Source: Myxacorys chilensis ATA2-1-KO14 (GTDB taxonomy: Bacteria > Cyanobacteriota > Cyanobacteriia > Leptolyngbyales > Leptolyngbyaceae). Taken from it: a stretch of 35,273 bases of DNA. Made by a program: the position numbers and the translations under genes. Numbering within the stretch: position 1 is the first letter of the stretch; each line of letters opens with the position of its first letter. The stretch lies in the NCBI GenBank assembly GCA_019359275.1, contig JAHHHP010000058.1, positions 1 through 35,273 of the forward strand, in the 5' to 3' direction. The notes beneath the pieces were generated by a model that had not been told where the DNA came from, ran no database searches, and was given only the letters and a program-made list of their open reading frames with translations. This document shows, piece by piece, positions 24,151 to 34,146 of this stretch.

Positions 24151-26811
24151 TTGCTGTGTTGGGTTGCTGTCGTGCTGGTGAGTTGGCTCACTCCGTTTCC
24201 CTTTCCGCAGCCCGATCGCAATCTTGCTGTGCTTCTCGATTTGATTCATGACTTGACGGGCCCGATCGATTACAGACGACGGCAATCCAGCGAGGCGTCC
24301 TGCTTCAATGCCGTAAGAGCGATCGGCTCCACCAGGCTGGACTTTGTGCAGAAAGATAATTTGGTCGGGCATCTCTTTCACGGTCACCTGAAAGTTTTCC
24401 ACGTTGGGCAGGATTGAGGCGAGTTCGTTCAGTTCGTGATAGTGAGTGGCGAAGATCGTGCGGGCGCGGATTTCGGTCGCCAAGTGTTCGGCGACGGCCC
24501 ACGCGATCGATAGTCCATCAAAGGTGGCGGTTCCGCGTCCGATTTCGTCAAGCAACACCAGCGATCGCGGCGTGGCGTGATTTAGAATATTCGCGGTTTC
24601 GTTCATCTCGACCATAAACGTCGATTGCCCGGTAGCAAGGTCATCGACGGCTCCGACGCGGGTGAAGATGCGATCGCAAATGCCTAACTTTGCAGAGTGA
24701 GCCGGAACGAAGCTGCCAACTTGTGCCATCAGTTGAATCAGTCCAATTTGACGCAAATAACAGCTTTTGCCGCTGGCATTGGGTCCAGTGAGAACGATCA
24801 GATCGGGATGGGGAGCGATGGCATTGCTGCCCAATTCAGCCGAGTTAGGCACAAAAAATCCAGCGGGTAAGGATTGCTCGACGACGGGATGGCGACCTTC
24901 TGCGATCGCAATTTCTCGACCCGCGAGAATTTTCGGACAACAGTAGCCCTGGTAGACGGCCACCTCAGCTAGACCTGCCAGCGCATCTACCGCCGCTACC
25001 GCATGAGCGACCGACCGAATCAGTTCTGCCTGTTCCCCGACTTCGGTTCGCAATCCCACAAAAACGTCGTACTCTAATTCGCCTAATTCTTTGCGGGCAT
25101 TGAGAATGCGGCTTTCGCGTTCTTTCAGTTCTGCGGTGATGAAGCGTTCTTCGTTGGTCAAGGTTTGCTTGCGCTCATATTCGGGCGGAACCTGATCGGC
25201 TTTGGCGCGAGAAATGCTGATGAAATAGCCAAAGGTTTTGCTATATCCCACTTTTAGGGTCGGAATGCCTGTGCGATCGCGCTCTAAAACTTCGAGATCG
25301 GCAAGCCATTTTTCATCTGCCGTGGCTTGATGGCGCATGTCATCCAACTGAGACACAACGCCTAGACGAATTAAACCACCTTCTTTTATCGCCAAAGGTG
25401 GACGCTCGACCAGATGAGCGTGGAGGCGATTTCCGAGGGTTTCTAGAAGGGGTGGAACGTTTTGTAGCGCTTTCAAGTACGGCGATCGCGCCTCTTTAAC
25501 CAGCCGACTCAACTGAGGAAGTTTACTGATTGAATCTGCTAGAGCCACCAAATCACGAGGATTTGCGGTTCCCGATCCAGCACGACCTGCTAACCGTTCA
25601 AGATCATAGATCTGCCTTAGTAATTGTTGAAGAGCTTCTCGCAGGATTCCATCTTCAACGAGTTCTTTGATCGTGTTTTGCCTGGCTTGAATTTCGGAAA
25701 TGTCTAATAACGGTTGTAGCAACCATCGTCGTAGCGCTCGACTTCCCATTGGCGTTATCGTTTTATCTAACGCCCATAATAACGATCCATGAAATGTTCC
25801 ATCTCGCACCGTCTGCGTGATTTCTAAGTTGCGTCGAGATTGATTATCTAGCGTTAGATATTCTGTTAACGTATATGTACAAATGGGCTGAAGCGGGACT
25901 TGCTGAGTAGCAAACTGTTTTTTCTGACTTGAGATTGCACGCTCTGATGTGCTTTCTAGGTACTCTAACAATCCACCTGCTGCACGAACCGCTAAAGGAA
26001 GATGTTCACAGCCCATTCCTTCTAGCGATCGCACTCGAAACCGTTGCAACAGCCGTTGCCGCGCTTCAACTTGAGAAAAGGGAGCCTGCGATCGCAGCGT
26101 GTAGCAAAATTGAGTCGGCAGATAATCGGGCAACTGGCTCGACTTCTCTCCCGGTCGCAGCAGTCCACCCAGATCGGGTGCATTGGTTGGGAAAAGAACT
26201 TCTGCGGGCTGGAGACGAGTAATTTCGTGATTGAGCTGGTCAAGCCCGGTCGATTGAGTGGTGAGAAATTCCCCGGTGGAAATGTCAGCGTAGGCAAGGC
26301 CCCAGTGATGACCCGCAATCACTACAGCCGCTAAAAAATTGTTGCGCCGCGCATTTAGCATTCCTTCTTCAAGAATCGTTCCGGGCGTAATCACGCGGGT
26401 AATTTCTCGCCGCACTAATCCCTGCGCCTCAGCGGGATCTTCGACCTGATCACACACCGCGATCGCGTAGCCTTTCTCAACCAACTGCGCAGAATAGCGA
26501 TCGAGCGCATGATGCGGAATGCCCGACAGGGGAACACGCCCCACATCTTTGCCGCCATCTTTGGAGGTGAGAACAATCTCTAACTCGCGTGAAATCACGA
26601 TCGCATCTTGAAAAAAGGTTTCGTAAAAGTCGCCCACCCGATAGAGCAAAAGCGCATGGGGATACTGGTCTTTAATGTCTGCGTAGTGACGCATCATCGG
26701 GGTGAGAGCGTCTCGGTCGACAGCTCGATGATCGGCATAGCGCACCGCATGTTTGACGAGACGATCGGGAACGCCGTGGGTCGAGTTTGGTTCTGGAGGA
26801 GAGACGGTCAT
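24133..26811 (-). CDS. mutS: DNA mismatch repair protein MutS
   Basis: MutS recognises mismatches and small loops in DNA as a dimer and recruits MutL in an ATP-dependent manner. The 892-residue protein has the mismatch-binding domain with the Phe-x-Glu motif in GDFYETFF (60-67). The connector, lever and clamp domains follow, then the C-terminal ATPase with Walker A GPNASGKSC (676-684), FMVEMNE (732-738), Walker B LVLLDEIGRGT (751-761) and the ATHYHEL switch (798-804). The C-terminal tail ends in QQLDIF, which fits the consensus of beta-clamp binding motifs (QLxLF). The length is typical. The start ATG at 26811 precedes a short disordered leader. Its stop lies inside the last codons of the convergent GGDEF-EAL gene. 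Confidence 0.97.
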   Translation of the reverse strand: MTVSPPEPNSTHGVPDRLVKHAVRYADHRAVDRDALTPMMRHYADIKDQYPHALLLYRVGDFYETFFQDAIVISRELEIVLTSKDGGKDVGRVPLSGIPHHALDRYSAQLVEKGYAIAVCDQVEDPAEAQGLVRREITRVITPGTILEEGMLNARRNNFLAAVVIAGHHWGLAYADISTGEFLTTQSTGLDQLNHEITRLQPAEVLFPTNAPDLGGLLRPGEKSSQLPDYLPTQFCYTLRSQAPFSQVEARQRLLQRFRVRSLEGMGCEHLPLAVRAAGGLLEYLESTSERAISSQKKQFATQQVPLQPICTYTLTEYLTLDNQSRRNLEITQTVRDGTFHGSLLWALDKTITPMGSRALRRWLLQPLLDISEIQARQNTIKELVEDGILREALQQLLRQIYDLERLAGRAGSGTANPRDLVALADSISKLPQLSRLVKEARSPYLKALQNVPPLLETLGNRLHAHLVERPPLAIKEGGLIRLGVVSQLDDMRHQATADEKWLADLEVLERDRTGIPTLKVGYSKTFGYFISISRAKADQVPPEYERKQTLTNEERFITAELKERESRILNARKELGELEYDVFVGLRTEVGEQAELIRSVAHAVAAVDALAGLAEVAVYQGYCCPKILAGREIAIAEGRHPVVEQSLPAGFFVPNSAELGSNAIAPHPDLIVLTGPNASGKSCYLRQIGLIQLMAQVGSFVPAHSAKLGICDRIFTRVGAVDDLATGQSTFMVEMNETANILNHATPRSLVLLDEIGRGTATFDGLSIAWAVAEHLATEIRARTIFATHYHELNELASILPNVENFQVTVKEMPDQIIFLHKVQPGGADRSYGIEAGRLAGLPSSVIDRARQVMNQIEKHSKIAIGLRKGKRSEPTHQHDSNPTQQLDIFR

Positions 26812-27024
26812 GCCGAATCAATCAGTACGGGTCTACTAGACTGTAGCGCAGGGAGATGAGCAGTTGGGAGCGCCCAACTTACTCGTTTATCCTCTCACAT
26901 CTGCGTTGTAATGATGAGTATGTATTTCAACGTTAATTTCTAAATTCTATCCATTGAATGATAGAAAAACGAGCAAATTTTCTACATGATGAGTGGGTTA
27001 ATTGGTTACTAGTCTGCAATTCAA

Positions 27025-28125
27025 GTGTTATCAGATTCTGTAGAAAGCGACATCAGTCAGGATTGGTCGAAGGTCAAGAATGTTCTAGTCATGCGCTTAG
27101 ACAATATCGGCGATGTGATTATGACCAGTCCAGCATTGCAGGCAATCAAAGAAAATCTGCCTCACGCCCGACTTACGTTGATGGCAAGTCCTGGAGGGTC
27201 TTTGGCAGCGCCGTTATTGCCCTGGGTTGATCAGGTCTTGACGGCTCGTGTTCTGTGGCAAGATCTGGGGCGATTGGCGTTTGACCCGGCGCGAGAGTGG
27301 GACTTAGTTTCAACCTTGAAAGCGAGTCAATTTGATGCCGCCATTATTTTGACAAGTTTCAATCAATCGCCCCATCCGCCTGCGCTGCTTTGCGCTCTGG
27401 CTGACATTCCGATTCGAGTGGGAGAATCGAAAGAAAAAGGCGGGGTGCTCACTCATGAAATTCCGTCTGCACCGGATGACATTCATCAAGTTGAACGGAA
27501 TTTACGGTTGATTGAGTCGGTTGGGTTAGGGGTGCGCGATCGCACCCTCACGATTCAGATTCCTGACGCTGCAAACCAGTCTACTGCTCGGCTCTTGATC
27601 AAAAACGGACTCACTCTTGATACACCATTTATGGTGCTGAATCCTTGGACAAGCTGTCAGTCTCGCAATTATGATGCCAAACGGTTTGCGATCGCGGCCC
27701 GTCAACTCGCTAAAACCACAGGCTGGAAGATCCTGATCACTGGAGTTGAGAAAGACAAAGAACATAGCGGCGGTGTCACAGACATTTTAGGAGAGTGGGG
27801 CGTTGATTTGATTGGCAAAACCAATTTATCAGAACTCGCCGCCTTGATCGCCCACGCTCGACTGTTGCTCAGTAACAACACGTCTACCATGCACATTGCG
27901 GATGCAACTCGGACTCCAAGCGTCATTCTATTTGCCGGAACCGAGCTTGAATGCCAGTGGCAACCTCGCAGTTGTCAATCTCATTTGCTGCGTCAACCTA
28001 CAGACTGTAGCCCATGCTATGCGTTTACCTGCCCTTACAACTTAGAGTGCTTGGACATCGAGCCAGAAAGAGTTGTTAGTGCAGGATTGGATTTAATTAA
28101 CAACAGATTCTCTATCGCAAAGTAG
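27025..28125 (+). CDS. Glycosyltransferase family 9 (heptosyltransferase-like)
   Basis: The 366-residue protein matches GT9. The first strand and loop are VLVMRLDNIGDVIMTSPAL (about 20-38) followed by LTLMASPGG (about 50-58). A second Rossmann domain begins FMVLNPWTSCQSRNYDAKRF and has LSNNTSTMHIADATRTPSV (about 284-302). The C-terminal segment has four Cys in CSPCYAFTCPYNLEC, common in this family. GT9 enzymes transfer heptose or similar sugars from ADP-activated donors to LPS core-type acceptors. The true substrate here is unknown. The start is a GTG at 27025; the next in-frame ATG (27091) would fall inside the first strand. It heads a three-gene operon and is divergent from mutS. Confidence 0.88.
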   Translation: MLSDSVESDISQDWSKVKNVLVMRLDNIGDVIMTSPALQAIKENLPHARLTLMASPGGSLAAPLLPWVDQVLTARVLWQDLGRLAFDPAREWDLVSTLKASQFDAAIILTSFNQSPHPPALLCALADIPIRVGESKEKGGVLTHEIPSAPDDIHQVERNLRLIESVGLGVRDRTLTIQIPDAANQSTARLLIKNGLTLDTPFMVLNPWTSCQSRNYDAKRFAIAARQLAKTTGWKILITGVEKDKEHSGGVTDILGEWGVDLIGKTNLSELAALIAHARLLLSNNTSTMHIADATRTPSVILFAGTELECQWQPRSCQSHLLRQPTDCSPCYAFTCPYNLECLDIEPERVVSAGLDLINNRFSIAK

Positions 28126-28181
28126 ATTAGAAACTTAAACAATTTCAGCATGATAAACAAATCATAAATGAGTACGTAAGC

Positions 28182-29453
28182 ATGGCTCGAATCGCACTTA
28201 TCGCAGGAACCTATGCTCCCGATCGTTGTGGAGTTGCTCACTACACGGCTCACCTTAGAACTGCGTTAGCTCAGCGAGGCATTGAAACCTTTGTATTGAC
28301 CACTCATGCAGTCGGAGGAGATGAGCCAACGATTTTAGGTGCTGTTGAAGATTGGAATGTAAGCAGCTTAATCTCTCTGGCTCAAGCGATTCATCAAACA
28401 AAAGCAGATATTCTACACATTCAACACGCGGCTGGAACCTACGGTTTTGATCGCTCGATTTTTCTATTACCGTTGCTCTTAAAACAAACAGGCTGGAATC
28501 GTCCGATTGTGACCACGATTCATGAATACGGTTGGTGGGAATGGCAACCGAAGTGGATACCGCAGCCATTCTTAGAACGGATCAAGCATTGGGGACAACA
28601 ACGGTACTGGTGGGATCGAGAAGACGGATTTTTGATCACTAGAAGTAACGCCATAATCACAACAAATGAGCAAGCAACGCAAACTATTGAGCGGCGGCTC
28701 CCACTGCTAATGCACAAGGTTCATCAAATTCCGATTGGTGCAAACATTGAGGTTGCTTCTAGCGGTTCCTCCGGAGTTGCGCTTGGCGCTAATCGCGGTG
28801 TGGCCAGAAAAATGCTACTTCAAACATGTGGTTGGCCACAAGATTCGGTTGTGCTTGCATTCTTTGGTTTTTTGCATCCTGTAAAAGGGTTAGAAACGCT
28901 GCTACGAGCGTTTAAAGCCGTGGTTCAAAAACAGCCCCAAGCCCGACTGATTTTAATTGGCGGGGTTGAAAGTTTGGCGTTGCGAGGAGAGGAAGCACAA
29001 CAGTATTGGCAAAAATTGGAAGCTGAAATTGCATCGCTCGATCTGACATCTTATGTCCACATGACGGGATATCTCGATAGCAAAACTGCATCTCACTATC
29101 TTACGGGTTCAGACATCGGCGTACTGCCGTTTCATCATGGCGTCACGCTCAAAAGTGGATCACTGCTGGCATTAATGGCGCATGGATTACCGGTCGTTGC
29201 CACCCACTCGAATGATTCTGAGTTGTCAGCCTTGGTTGAGCAAGTCGCGCCGCGTCGTGTGGATGACCTTGCGATCGCGCTCACTCAACTCATCGAAAAT
29301 CCCACAAGAGCAAATGATCTAGCTCAACAAGGACGTCACTTCAGCCGCAACTTCACTTGGGATAGCATTGCCGATGCGCATCTAGAGATTTACCGATCGG
29401 TTTCTCCTGCTATTTCAACCAACATGCGCGAAGAGATTGCTATTTATGGATAA
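28182..29453 (+). CDS. Glycosyltransferase family 4
   Basis: The 423-residue GT-B protein has an N-terminal Rossmann domain with GTYAPDRCGVAHYTAHL (about 9-25) and the conserved HIQHAAGTYGFDRS region. The C-terminal nucleotide-sugar domain has AFFGFLHPVKGLETLLRAF (about 225-245), a CTXDIG-like strand GSDIGVLPFHHGVTLKSGSL (about 306-325) and MAHGLPVVATHSND. The retaining GT4 E-x7-E signature is not fully kept. It probably adds a sugar to an envelope or exopolysaccharide in the cytoplasm. It starts 56 bases after the GT9 gene. Its stop overlaps the next start by 8 bases, so translational coupling is likely. Confidence 0.88.
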   Translation: MARIALIAGTYAPDRCGVAHYTAHLRTALAQRGIETFVLTTHAVGGDEPTILGAVEDWNVSSLISLAQAIHQTKADILHIQHAAGTYGFDRSIFLLPLLLKQTGWNRPIVTTIHEYGWWEWQPKWIPQPFLERIKHWGQQRYWWDREDGFLITRSNAIITTNEQATQTIERRLPLLMHKVHQIPIGANIEVASSGSSGVALGANRGVARKMLLQTCGWPQDSVVLAFFGFLHPVKGLETLLRAFKAVVQKQPQARLILIGGVESLALRGEEAQQYWQKLEAEIASLDLTSYVHMTGYLDSKTASHYLTGSDIGVLPFHHGVTLKSGSLLALMAHGLPVVATHSNDSELSALVEQVAPRRVDDLAIALTQLIENPTRANDLAQQGRHFSRNFTWDSIADAHLEIYRSVSPAISTNMREEIAIYG

Positions 29454-30558
29454 ACATCCTCTTCATGTCATTGTTTACACTGATTCTACTGGCATTGGCG
29501 GAGCAGAAATTAGTTTGGGTCATTTAGTTGCCACAGCCTCGGAGGATATCCAATTTACGATCGTCGGTGTTTCTTCGGTTGTTGTCGATGCAATTGCGAG
29601 TCGTCGTTCTAGTGTTAAAAGAGTTGTTCTATCTGATAATCTTTTCTCTCATCTAGCTACTTTCCATTCATTACGACCCGATATTATTCATACTAATCTT
29701 TGCACTCCCTGGGCGTGTCATTCTGCATTAACCGCTGCGTTATCATTACCCCATACTCGCGTGATTCGAGTCGATCAACTTCCGCTTAGAACAACCGATG
29801 CGATCGCGCTTTGGAAAACCCGATTTTTATCTCTTAGAGTTGATGCTCATGTCGCGGTAGGAGAAGCGAGCTGCCGCCGCATGGAAGACTTCTATGCTCT
29901 GGGCCGAAACTCAGTTATCTCGATTCCAAACGGCGTTCCTGACAGTGAAGAATTGACGCCAGATTTTACAGATAAATTAACCACAGGCAAATCAATCGTC
30001 ATAGGTAGCGTGGGCAGATTAGACGCGATGAAAGCACATGAAATTTTACTAAAAGCGATCGCACAGGTCGAGCAGACAAAAGCCGTGATCCTCGGAGAAG
30101 GAGACGAACGCAACCATTTAGAAGCATTAGCAGACGAGTTGGACATTCGCGATCGCGTCCATCTCCCCGGCTGGGTCGAGCATCCCCAGTCATATTTATC
30201 CACCTTTGATGTTGTCGCCCTGCCATCGCGCTCAGAAGGCTTTCCCTTAGCGATGGTGGAAGCGATGTTAGCTGCCCGTCCCGTCGTGGCTACCTGCGTT
30301 GGCAGTATGCCAGAAGCGATTCTTGACGGTAAGACGGGATTGCTGATCGAGAAAAATGACGTTGATGGATTAGCGATTGCTCTACAACGCCTCAGAGACG
30401 ATCCGGCTCTTAGAATTCAGCTTGGTCAAGCGGCGCGAGACATGGCATTGGCTAACTTCACCGTTGAGGCGATGACGCAACGCTATAAACAGCTTTGGCA
30501 AGACGTAATGGCGCGATCACGCTCCTCTCGTCTTCGGGTTCCGCGACCTCGCGACTGA
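29446..30558 (+). CDS. Glycosyltransferase family 4
   Basis: From ATG 29446 the protein has 370 residues. The upstream TTG at 29437 is less likely, because ATG overlaps the stop of the preceding gene (ATGGATAA), a common coupling arrangement. The N-terminal domain begins HVIVYTDSTGIGGAEISLGH (Gly-rich loop typical of GT4). The C-terminal domain has VGRLDAMKAHEILLKAI, ILGEGDERNHLEAL and the strongly conserved LPSRSEGFPLAMVEAMLA with the Glu-x7-Glu pair, then GKTGLLIE. It is a retaining glycosyltransferase that acts on UDP- or GDP-sugars in related proteins. It is the last gene of the operon. The tail is Arg/Ser/Pro-rich. Confidence 0.9.
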   Translation: MDKHPLHVIVYTDSTGIGGAEISLGHLVATASEDIQFTIVGVSSVVVDAIASRRSSVKRVVLSDNLFSHLATFHSLRPDIIHTNLCTPWACHSALTAALSLPHTRVIRVDQLPLRTTDAIALWKTRFLSLRVDAHVAVGEASCRRMEDFYALGRNSVISIPNGVPDSEELTPDFTDKLTTGKSIVIGSVGRLDAMKAHEILLKAIAQVEQTKAVILGEGDERNHLEALADELDIRDRVHLPGWVEHPQSYLSTFDVVALPSRSEGFPLAMVEAMLAARPVVATCVGSMPEAILDGKTGLLIEKNDVDGLAIALQRLRDDPALRIQLGQAARDMALANFTVEAMTQRYKQLWQDVMARSRSSRLRVPRPRD

Positions 30559-30579
30559 TCGCCTAGCGGAGTTTGACGC

Positions 30580-31497
30580 TCAAGGATTAGCACTCACCTG
30601 AGCGGGCTTTTGTAGCGTTGAAAAGGCCGTTTCTGCTAACAGTTGATGAGTCTTTGTAGTCGGGTGAATGCCATCCCAAAATAGAAATTCACTCGGTTTG
30701 CAGGCTGTATTGTTGAGACAGGCATTCGTCACATTTTTTAGTCCAAACTTGCTAGGAGTTGCGATCGCAGTTTGATACAAGCGACTCACATCCAACGCAA
30801 AAATTTGAGTCTCGTTGCCTAGTTTCTGATTGAGCGCTTCGAGTGATCGCGACAGCGTTGCATTATGTGACTGAGACAAACTACTTAAAGATTTCGCGGC
30901 TGACGTGTTGCGTGTAGCTGGAAGAATTCCTAGATCTGGCAAATTTGCTACTAAAAATCGTTTTGCACCCGTTTTGGATAATGATTCGATTGCCATTGTT
31001 ATATTTTCAACAACACGTGTCGGATTCGTTTCGCCACCTCCTAAATAATCGTTCGCGCCACCCCAAACCACATAGAGCGCTTTTGGATCACCCTGCGGGT
31101 TAGTTTTGACAAAATTTTGAATTTGAACTAAAACGCCGGGTATTCCATTTTCACGAGCATTTGCTGTTGTTGCTCCACCATAAGCAAAATTGTTAGTCCG
31201 CTCAGCGCTTAATCCCAACTTAGTCGCCAATTGTTCAACCCAAACCCGACCATTCGAGTAGCGTCCTTGAAAGTAGGGCGGCGTGGGTGGATATGTGCCT
31301 TCAGTTACACGAAACACATTTCCTGCATCAGAAAGACTATCCCCAAAAACATAAAGCTGATCGATCTGGGAATTGCTAGGAGAAGTGACTTGCATTAGCT
31401 TGGGCTGGGAGGTTTGAGGTTGGGTGGTCTGACACGACGCCATCAATCCGGTCAAAGCAACAGCTAAGAATGAAAGCCTCATAAGAATTTTCTTCAC
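30580..31497 (-). CDS. SGNH/GDSL esterase-like lipoprotein
   Basis: The 305-residue protein has a lipoprotein signal: MKKILMRL, a hydrophobic core, then a lipobox-like LMASC with Cys22. The SGNH hydrolase motifs are FGDSLSDAGN (51-60, catalytic Ser54), a Gly in block II (NNFAYGGAT), GGAND (146-150, with Asn149) and DGIHPTTKTH (275-284, catalytic Asp275 and His278). Such enzymes hydrolyse esters of lipids or polysaccharides outside the cell or in the periplasm. Cys260 and Cys266 could form a disulfide. The gene is convergent with the glycosyltransferase operon, with only 21 bases between stops, but a direct role in polysaccharide editing is only a guess. Confidence 0.88.
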   Translation of the reverse strand: MKKILMRLSFLAVALTGLMASCQTTQPQTSQPKLMQVTSPSNSQIDQLYVFGDSLSDAGNVFRVTEGTYPPTPPYFQGRYSNGRVWVEQLATKLGLSAERTNNFAYGGATTANARENGIPGVLVQIQNFVKTNPQGDPKALYVVWGGANDYLGGGETNPTRVVENITMAIESLSKTGAKRFLVANLPDLGILPATRNTSAAKSLSSLSQSHNATLSRSLEALNQKLGNETQIFALDVSRLYQTAIATPSKFGLKNVTNACLNNTACKPSEFLFWDGIHPTTKTHQLLAETAFSTLQKPAQVSANP

Positions 31498-31646
31498 GTA
31501 GATTCCTTACTTTTACAGATACCAGTGTATAGAAATTGGTAAATGAACGCACTGTCTTTAGTCGTAAACATCCCTTCTGGAGCCATTACCACCTCAAAAC
31601 CGTTTAGGACGCTACCTGATGGCTACTCATCTATGTAAAACCACAA

Positions 31647-33158
31647 TCAACTCAGAAATAATTTATAAGCTGGATTCTGACTTTCATTCCAATAGCGATA
31701 TCCTAACGTATCTAGAAAAGCTTGCCAATCTTCCATTTCATGAGGCGGAACTTGAGTTCCAATCACAATTCGCCCGTAGTCTGCGCCGTGGTTGCGGTAG
31801 TGAAATAAACTGATATTCCAATCAGGACTCATACAGTTGAGGAATTTAATTAGCGCACCGGGACGCTCAGGAAATTCAAACCGATACAGCAATTCATTGT
31901 GAGCCAGCGGCGATCGCCCACCTACCATATGTCTTAAATGCAGTTTCGCCAACTCATCATCGGTTAAGTCAATGGTTTTAAATCCATGAGCTTCAAACGT
32001 TGTGGCAATGTGAGTCGCATCGGCGCGGTCTTGAATTTGCACACCGACAAAGATATGCGCGTCTCGATCATCTGCAATTCGATAGTTAAACTCAGTTAAA
32101 CCGCGTCTGCCAATGCAATCACAAAACTTGCGTAAGCTGCCTCGCTCTTCAGGGATGGTGACGGCAAAAATTGCTTCCCGACGTTCTCCGAGTTCAGCGC
32201 GTTCTGCTACAAATCGGAGGCGATCAAAGTTCATATTTGCACCGCACGCTACGGCGATCAAGGTTTGATTCTGGATTTGCTCTCGTTCCACGTAGGATTT
32301 TGCAGCCGCGATCGCAAGTGCGCCGGCAGGTTCTAAAATCGATCGCGTGTCTTCAAACACATCTTTAATGGCAGCACAAATTCCATCTGTGTCGATCAGC
32401 ATTACTTCATCAACATACTGCTGACACAAGCGAAAGGTTTCGACTCCGACTTCTCGCACCGCTACTCCATCCGCAAACAAACCGACTTGCGGCAATTTGA
32501 TGCGGTGTCCTGCTTGCAACGATTGGTACATCGCATCTGCGTCAACTGGCTCAACGCCAATGATTTTGATTTCAGGACGCAAGCGCTTGACGTAAGCTGC
32601 GATTCCAGAAATCAATCCGCCTCCACCAATGGCGACGAAAATTGCATGAATCGGTTGTTGGCACTGTCGCAACAGTTCCATGCCGATGGTTCCTTGTCCG
32701 GCAATCACATCGGGATCATCAAAGGGATGAATAAACGTCAATCCTTTCTCTGCTTCTAGCTGACGGGCATAGGCATATGCGTCATCATAGGTGTCGCCGT
32801 GTAAGACAACTTCTCCGCCACGGGCTCTCACCGCATCAATCTTCACTTGCGGCGTGGTTAGCGGCATGACAATAATTGCCGTGGTTCTTAACCGCTTTGC
32901 CCCCAACGCCACGCCTTGAGCATGATTGCCCGCAGACGCCGCAATGACGCCTTGCTTAAGAACATCCGATGGCAGCTGCGCCATTTTGTTGTAGGCACCC
33001 CGCAGCTTAAACGAAAAGACGGACTGCATATCTTCTCGCTTGAGCAGCAACTTGTTGTTAAGCCGCGTGGACAAATTGGGTGCATAGTCTAACGCCGTTT
33101 CTTGAGCGACATCGTACACACGGGCAGTCAGAATTCGTTCGAGATAGTCGGAGTGCAT
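31647..33158 (-). CDS. ilvA: Threonine ammonia-lyase, biosynthetic
   Basis: IlvA converts L-threonine to 2-oxobutanoate and ammonia, the first committed step of isoleucine synthesis. The 503-residue protein is PLP-dependent. The Schiff-base lysine is K51 in SFKLRGAYNKM. AASAGNHAQGVALGAKRL (about 73-90) binds the cofactor carboxyl group, and VAIGGGGLISG (about 175-185) cradles the phosphate. The C-terminal region (about 325-503) contains two ACT-like domains, as in the biosynthetic isoleucine-inhibited enzyme, seen as AVTIPEERGSLRKFCDCIG and YRFEFPERPGALIKFLN. The ATG at 33158 gives the usual start. nudC lies 76 bases upstream on the same strand. Confidence 0.96.
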   Translation of the reverse strand: MHSDYLERILTARVYDVAQETALDYAPNLSTRLNNKLLLKREDMQSVFSFKLRGAYNKMAQLPSDVLKQGVIAASAGNHAQGVALGAKRLRTTAIIVMPLTTPQVKIDAVRARGGEVVLHGDTYDDAYAYARQLEAEKGLTFIHPFDDPDVIAGQGTIGMELLRQCQQPIHAIFVAIGGGGLISGIAAYVKRLRPEIKIIGVEPVDADAMYQSLQAGHRIKLPQVGLFADGVAVREVGVETFRLCQQYVDEVMLIDTDGICAAIKDVFEDTRSILEPAGALAIAAAKSYVEREQIQNQTLIAVACGANMNFDRLRFVAERAELGERREAIFAVTIPEERGSLRKFCDCIGRRGLTEFNYRIADDRDAHIFVGVQIQDRADATHIATTFEAHGFKTIDLTDDELAKLHLRHMVGGRSPLAHNELLYRFEFPERPGALIKFLNCMSPDWNISLFHYRNHGADYGRIVIGTQVPPHEMEDWQAFLDTLGYRYWNESQNPAYKLFLS

Positions 33159-33234
33159 GGCGTCAATAAGGTGGAGTGAACCCAGGAGAAGACCCTATTT
33201 TACCTGACTCGCTTGGCTCCACTCGCTTGGCTTC

Positions 33235-34098
33235 TTAGAGGAGGCGCTCCGTATCGGTGCGCTTCGCAAGGCGAAGCTCCACAGGATCGACATCGCAAAA
33301 CCAATCAATCAGCTTACGCGCAATGCTCAGCTTCGGTGGAATCTTGGGCAGGGTTGATTTGTGAAACCACGCCGCCGCTTCTAACTCTTGGGGATCAAGC
33401 GTTAGTTCACCCCCTGCATACGCCGCCGTAAATCCAATCATAAGGGAATTGGGAAACGGCCAAGGCTGCGACCCAAAGTAGCGGATATCTCGAACGGTAA
33501 TGCCCGCCTCTTCGTACACTTCTCGCACGATCGTCTCTTCTAACGATTCTCCAGGTTCGACAAATCCCGCCAGAACGCTATACATTCCAGAGGGAAACCG
33601 GGGAGCACGCGCTAACAAAATTTCTTCACCGCGATGAATCAGCACAATCACCGCAGGTGATAACCGTGGATAGCTGACGAGACCGCAGTTTGGACACCGT
33701 TTCGATCGCTCGTGAGGCGATTGCGTAGTTGGAGTTGCACAGTGCCCACAGAATTGATGCGTGCGATCCCACTCCATGATTTGAATAGCGCGACCCGCGA
33801 TCGCAAACAGATCATCCTCCAACTGTCCGTACACCTCGCGCAGTCCTTCAAAGCGCATTCCCACAGGTGCAGTTGTCTCTGGCGCTAATTCGGCGCAGTA
33901 GCAAGGTTGGTCATCTAACATGCCTAAAAACTGTGTGCGGATAGGCTCTAATCCAATCTCAGCTAGGCTATGAGCTTGAGGCAACCGGATTTCTGTCTCT
34001 AATTCCTCTACCAGTAGCTGGTTGTTCAGATAAGCGAACCACCACGCCGATCGCGGCTCTTGAGGAGAAATAGTACTGGGAACGAAACTGCGAGACAT
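33235..34098 (-). CDS. nudC: NAD(H) pyrophosphatase / RNA NAD-decapping Nudix hydrolase
   Basis: NudC hydrolyses NAD(H) to NMN(H) and AMP and, in E. coli, removes NAD caps from RNA. The 287-residue protein has a substrate-recognition N-terminal domain, then a zinc ribbon with CGHC (C117, C120) and CPNC (C135, C138). The Nudix box is GFVEPGESLEETIVREVYEE (178-197) followed by AGI. The NADH-pyrophosphatase signature SQPWPFPNS (210-218) separates it from other Nudix proteins. Length and order match the family. The last 15 residues (LRLAKRTDTERLL) overlap a short CTTCGC/GCGAAG hairpin in the DNA. It is transcribed together with or just before ilvA. Confidence 0.94.
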   Translation of the reverse strand: MSRSFVPSTISPQEPRSAWWFAYLNNQLLVEELETEIRLPQAHSLAEIGLEPIRTQFLGMLDDQPCYCAELAPETTAPVGMRFEGLREVYGQLEDDLFAIAGRAIQIMEWDRTHQFCGHCATPTTQSPHERSKRCPNCGLVSYPRLSPAVIVLIHRGEEILLARAPRFPSGMYSVLAGFVEPGESLEETIVREVYEEAGITVRDIRYFGSQPWPFPNSLMIGFTAAYAGGELTLDPQELEAAAWFHKSTLPKIPPKLSIARKLIDWFCDVDPVELRLAKRTDTERLL

Positions 34099-34146
34099 GC
34101 CAATATTTGATGGGTCGCTTCTATCCTATCGCAGTCAAATCATTGG

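Noticed and set aside
26958..27230. Plus-strand frame overlapping the GT9 start
   Set aside because: It overlaps the well-supported GT9 N-terminus in another frame and shows no family resemblance.
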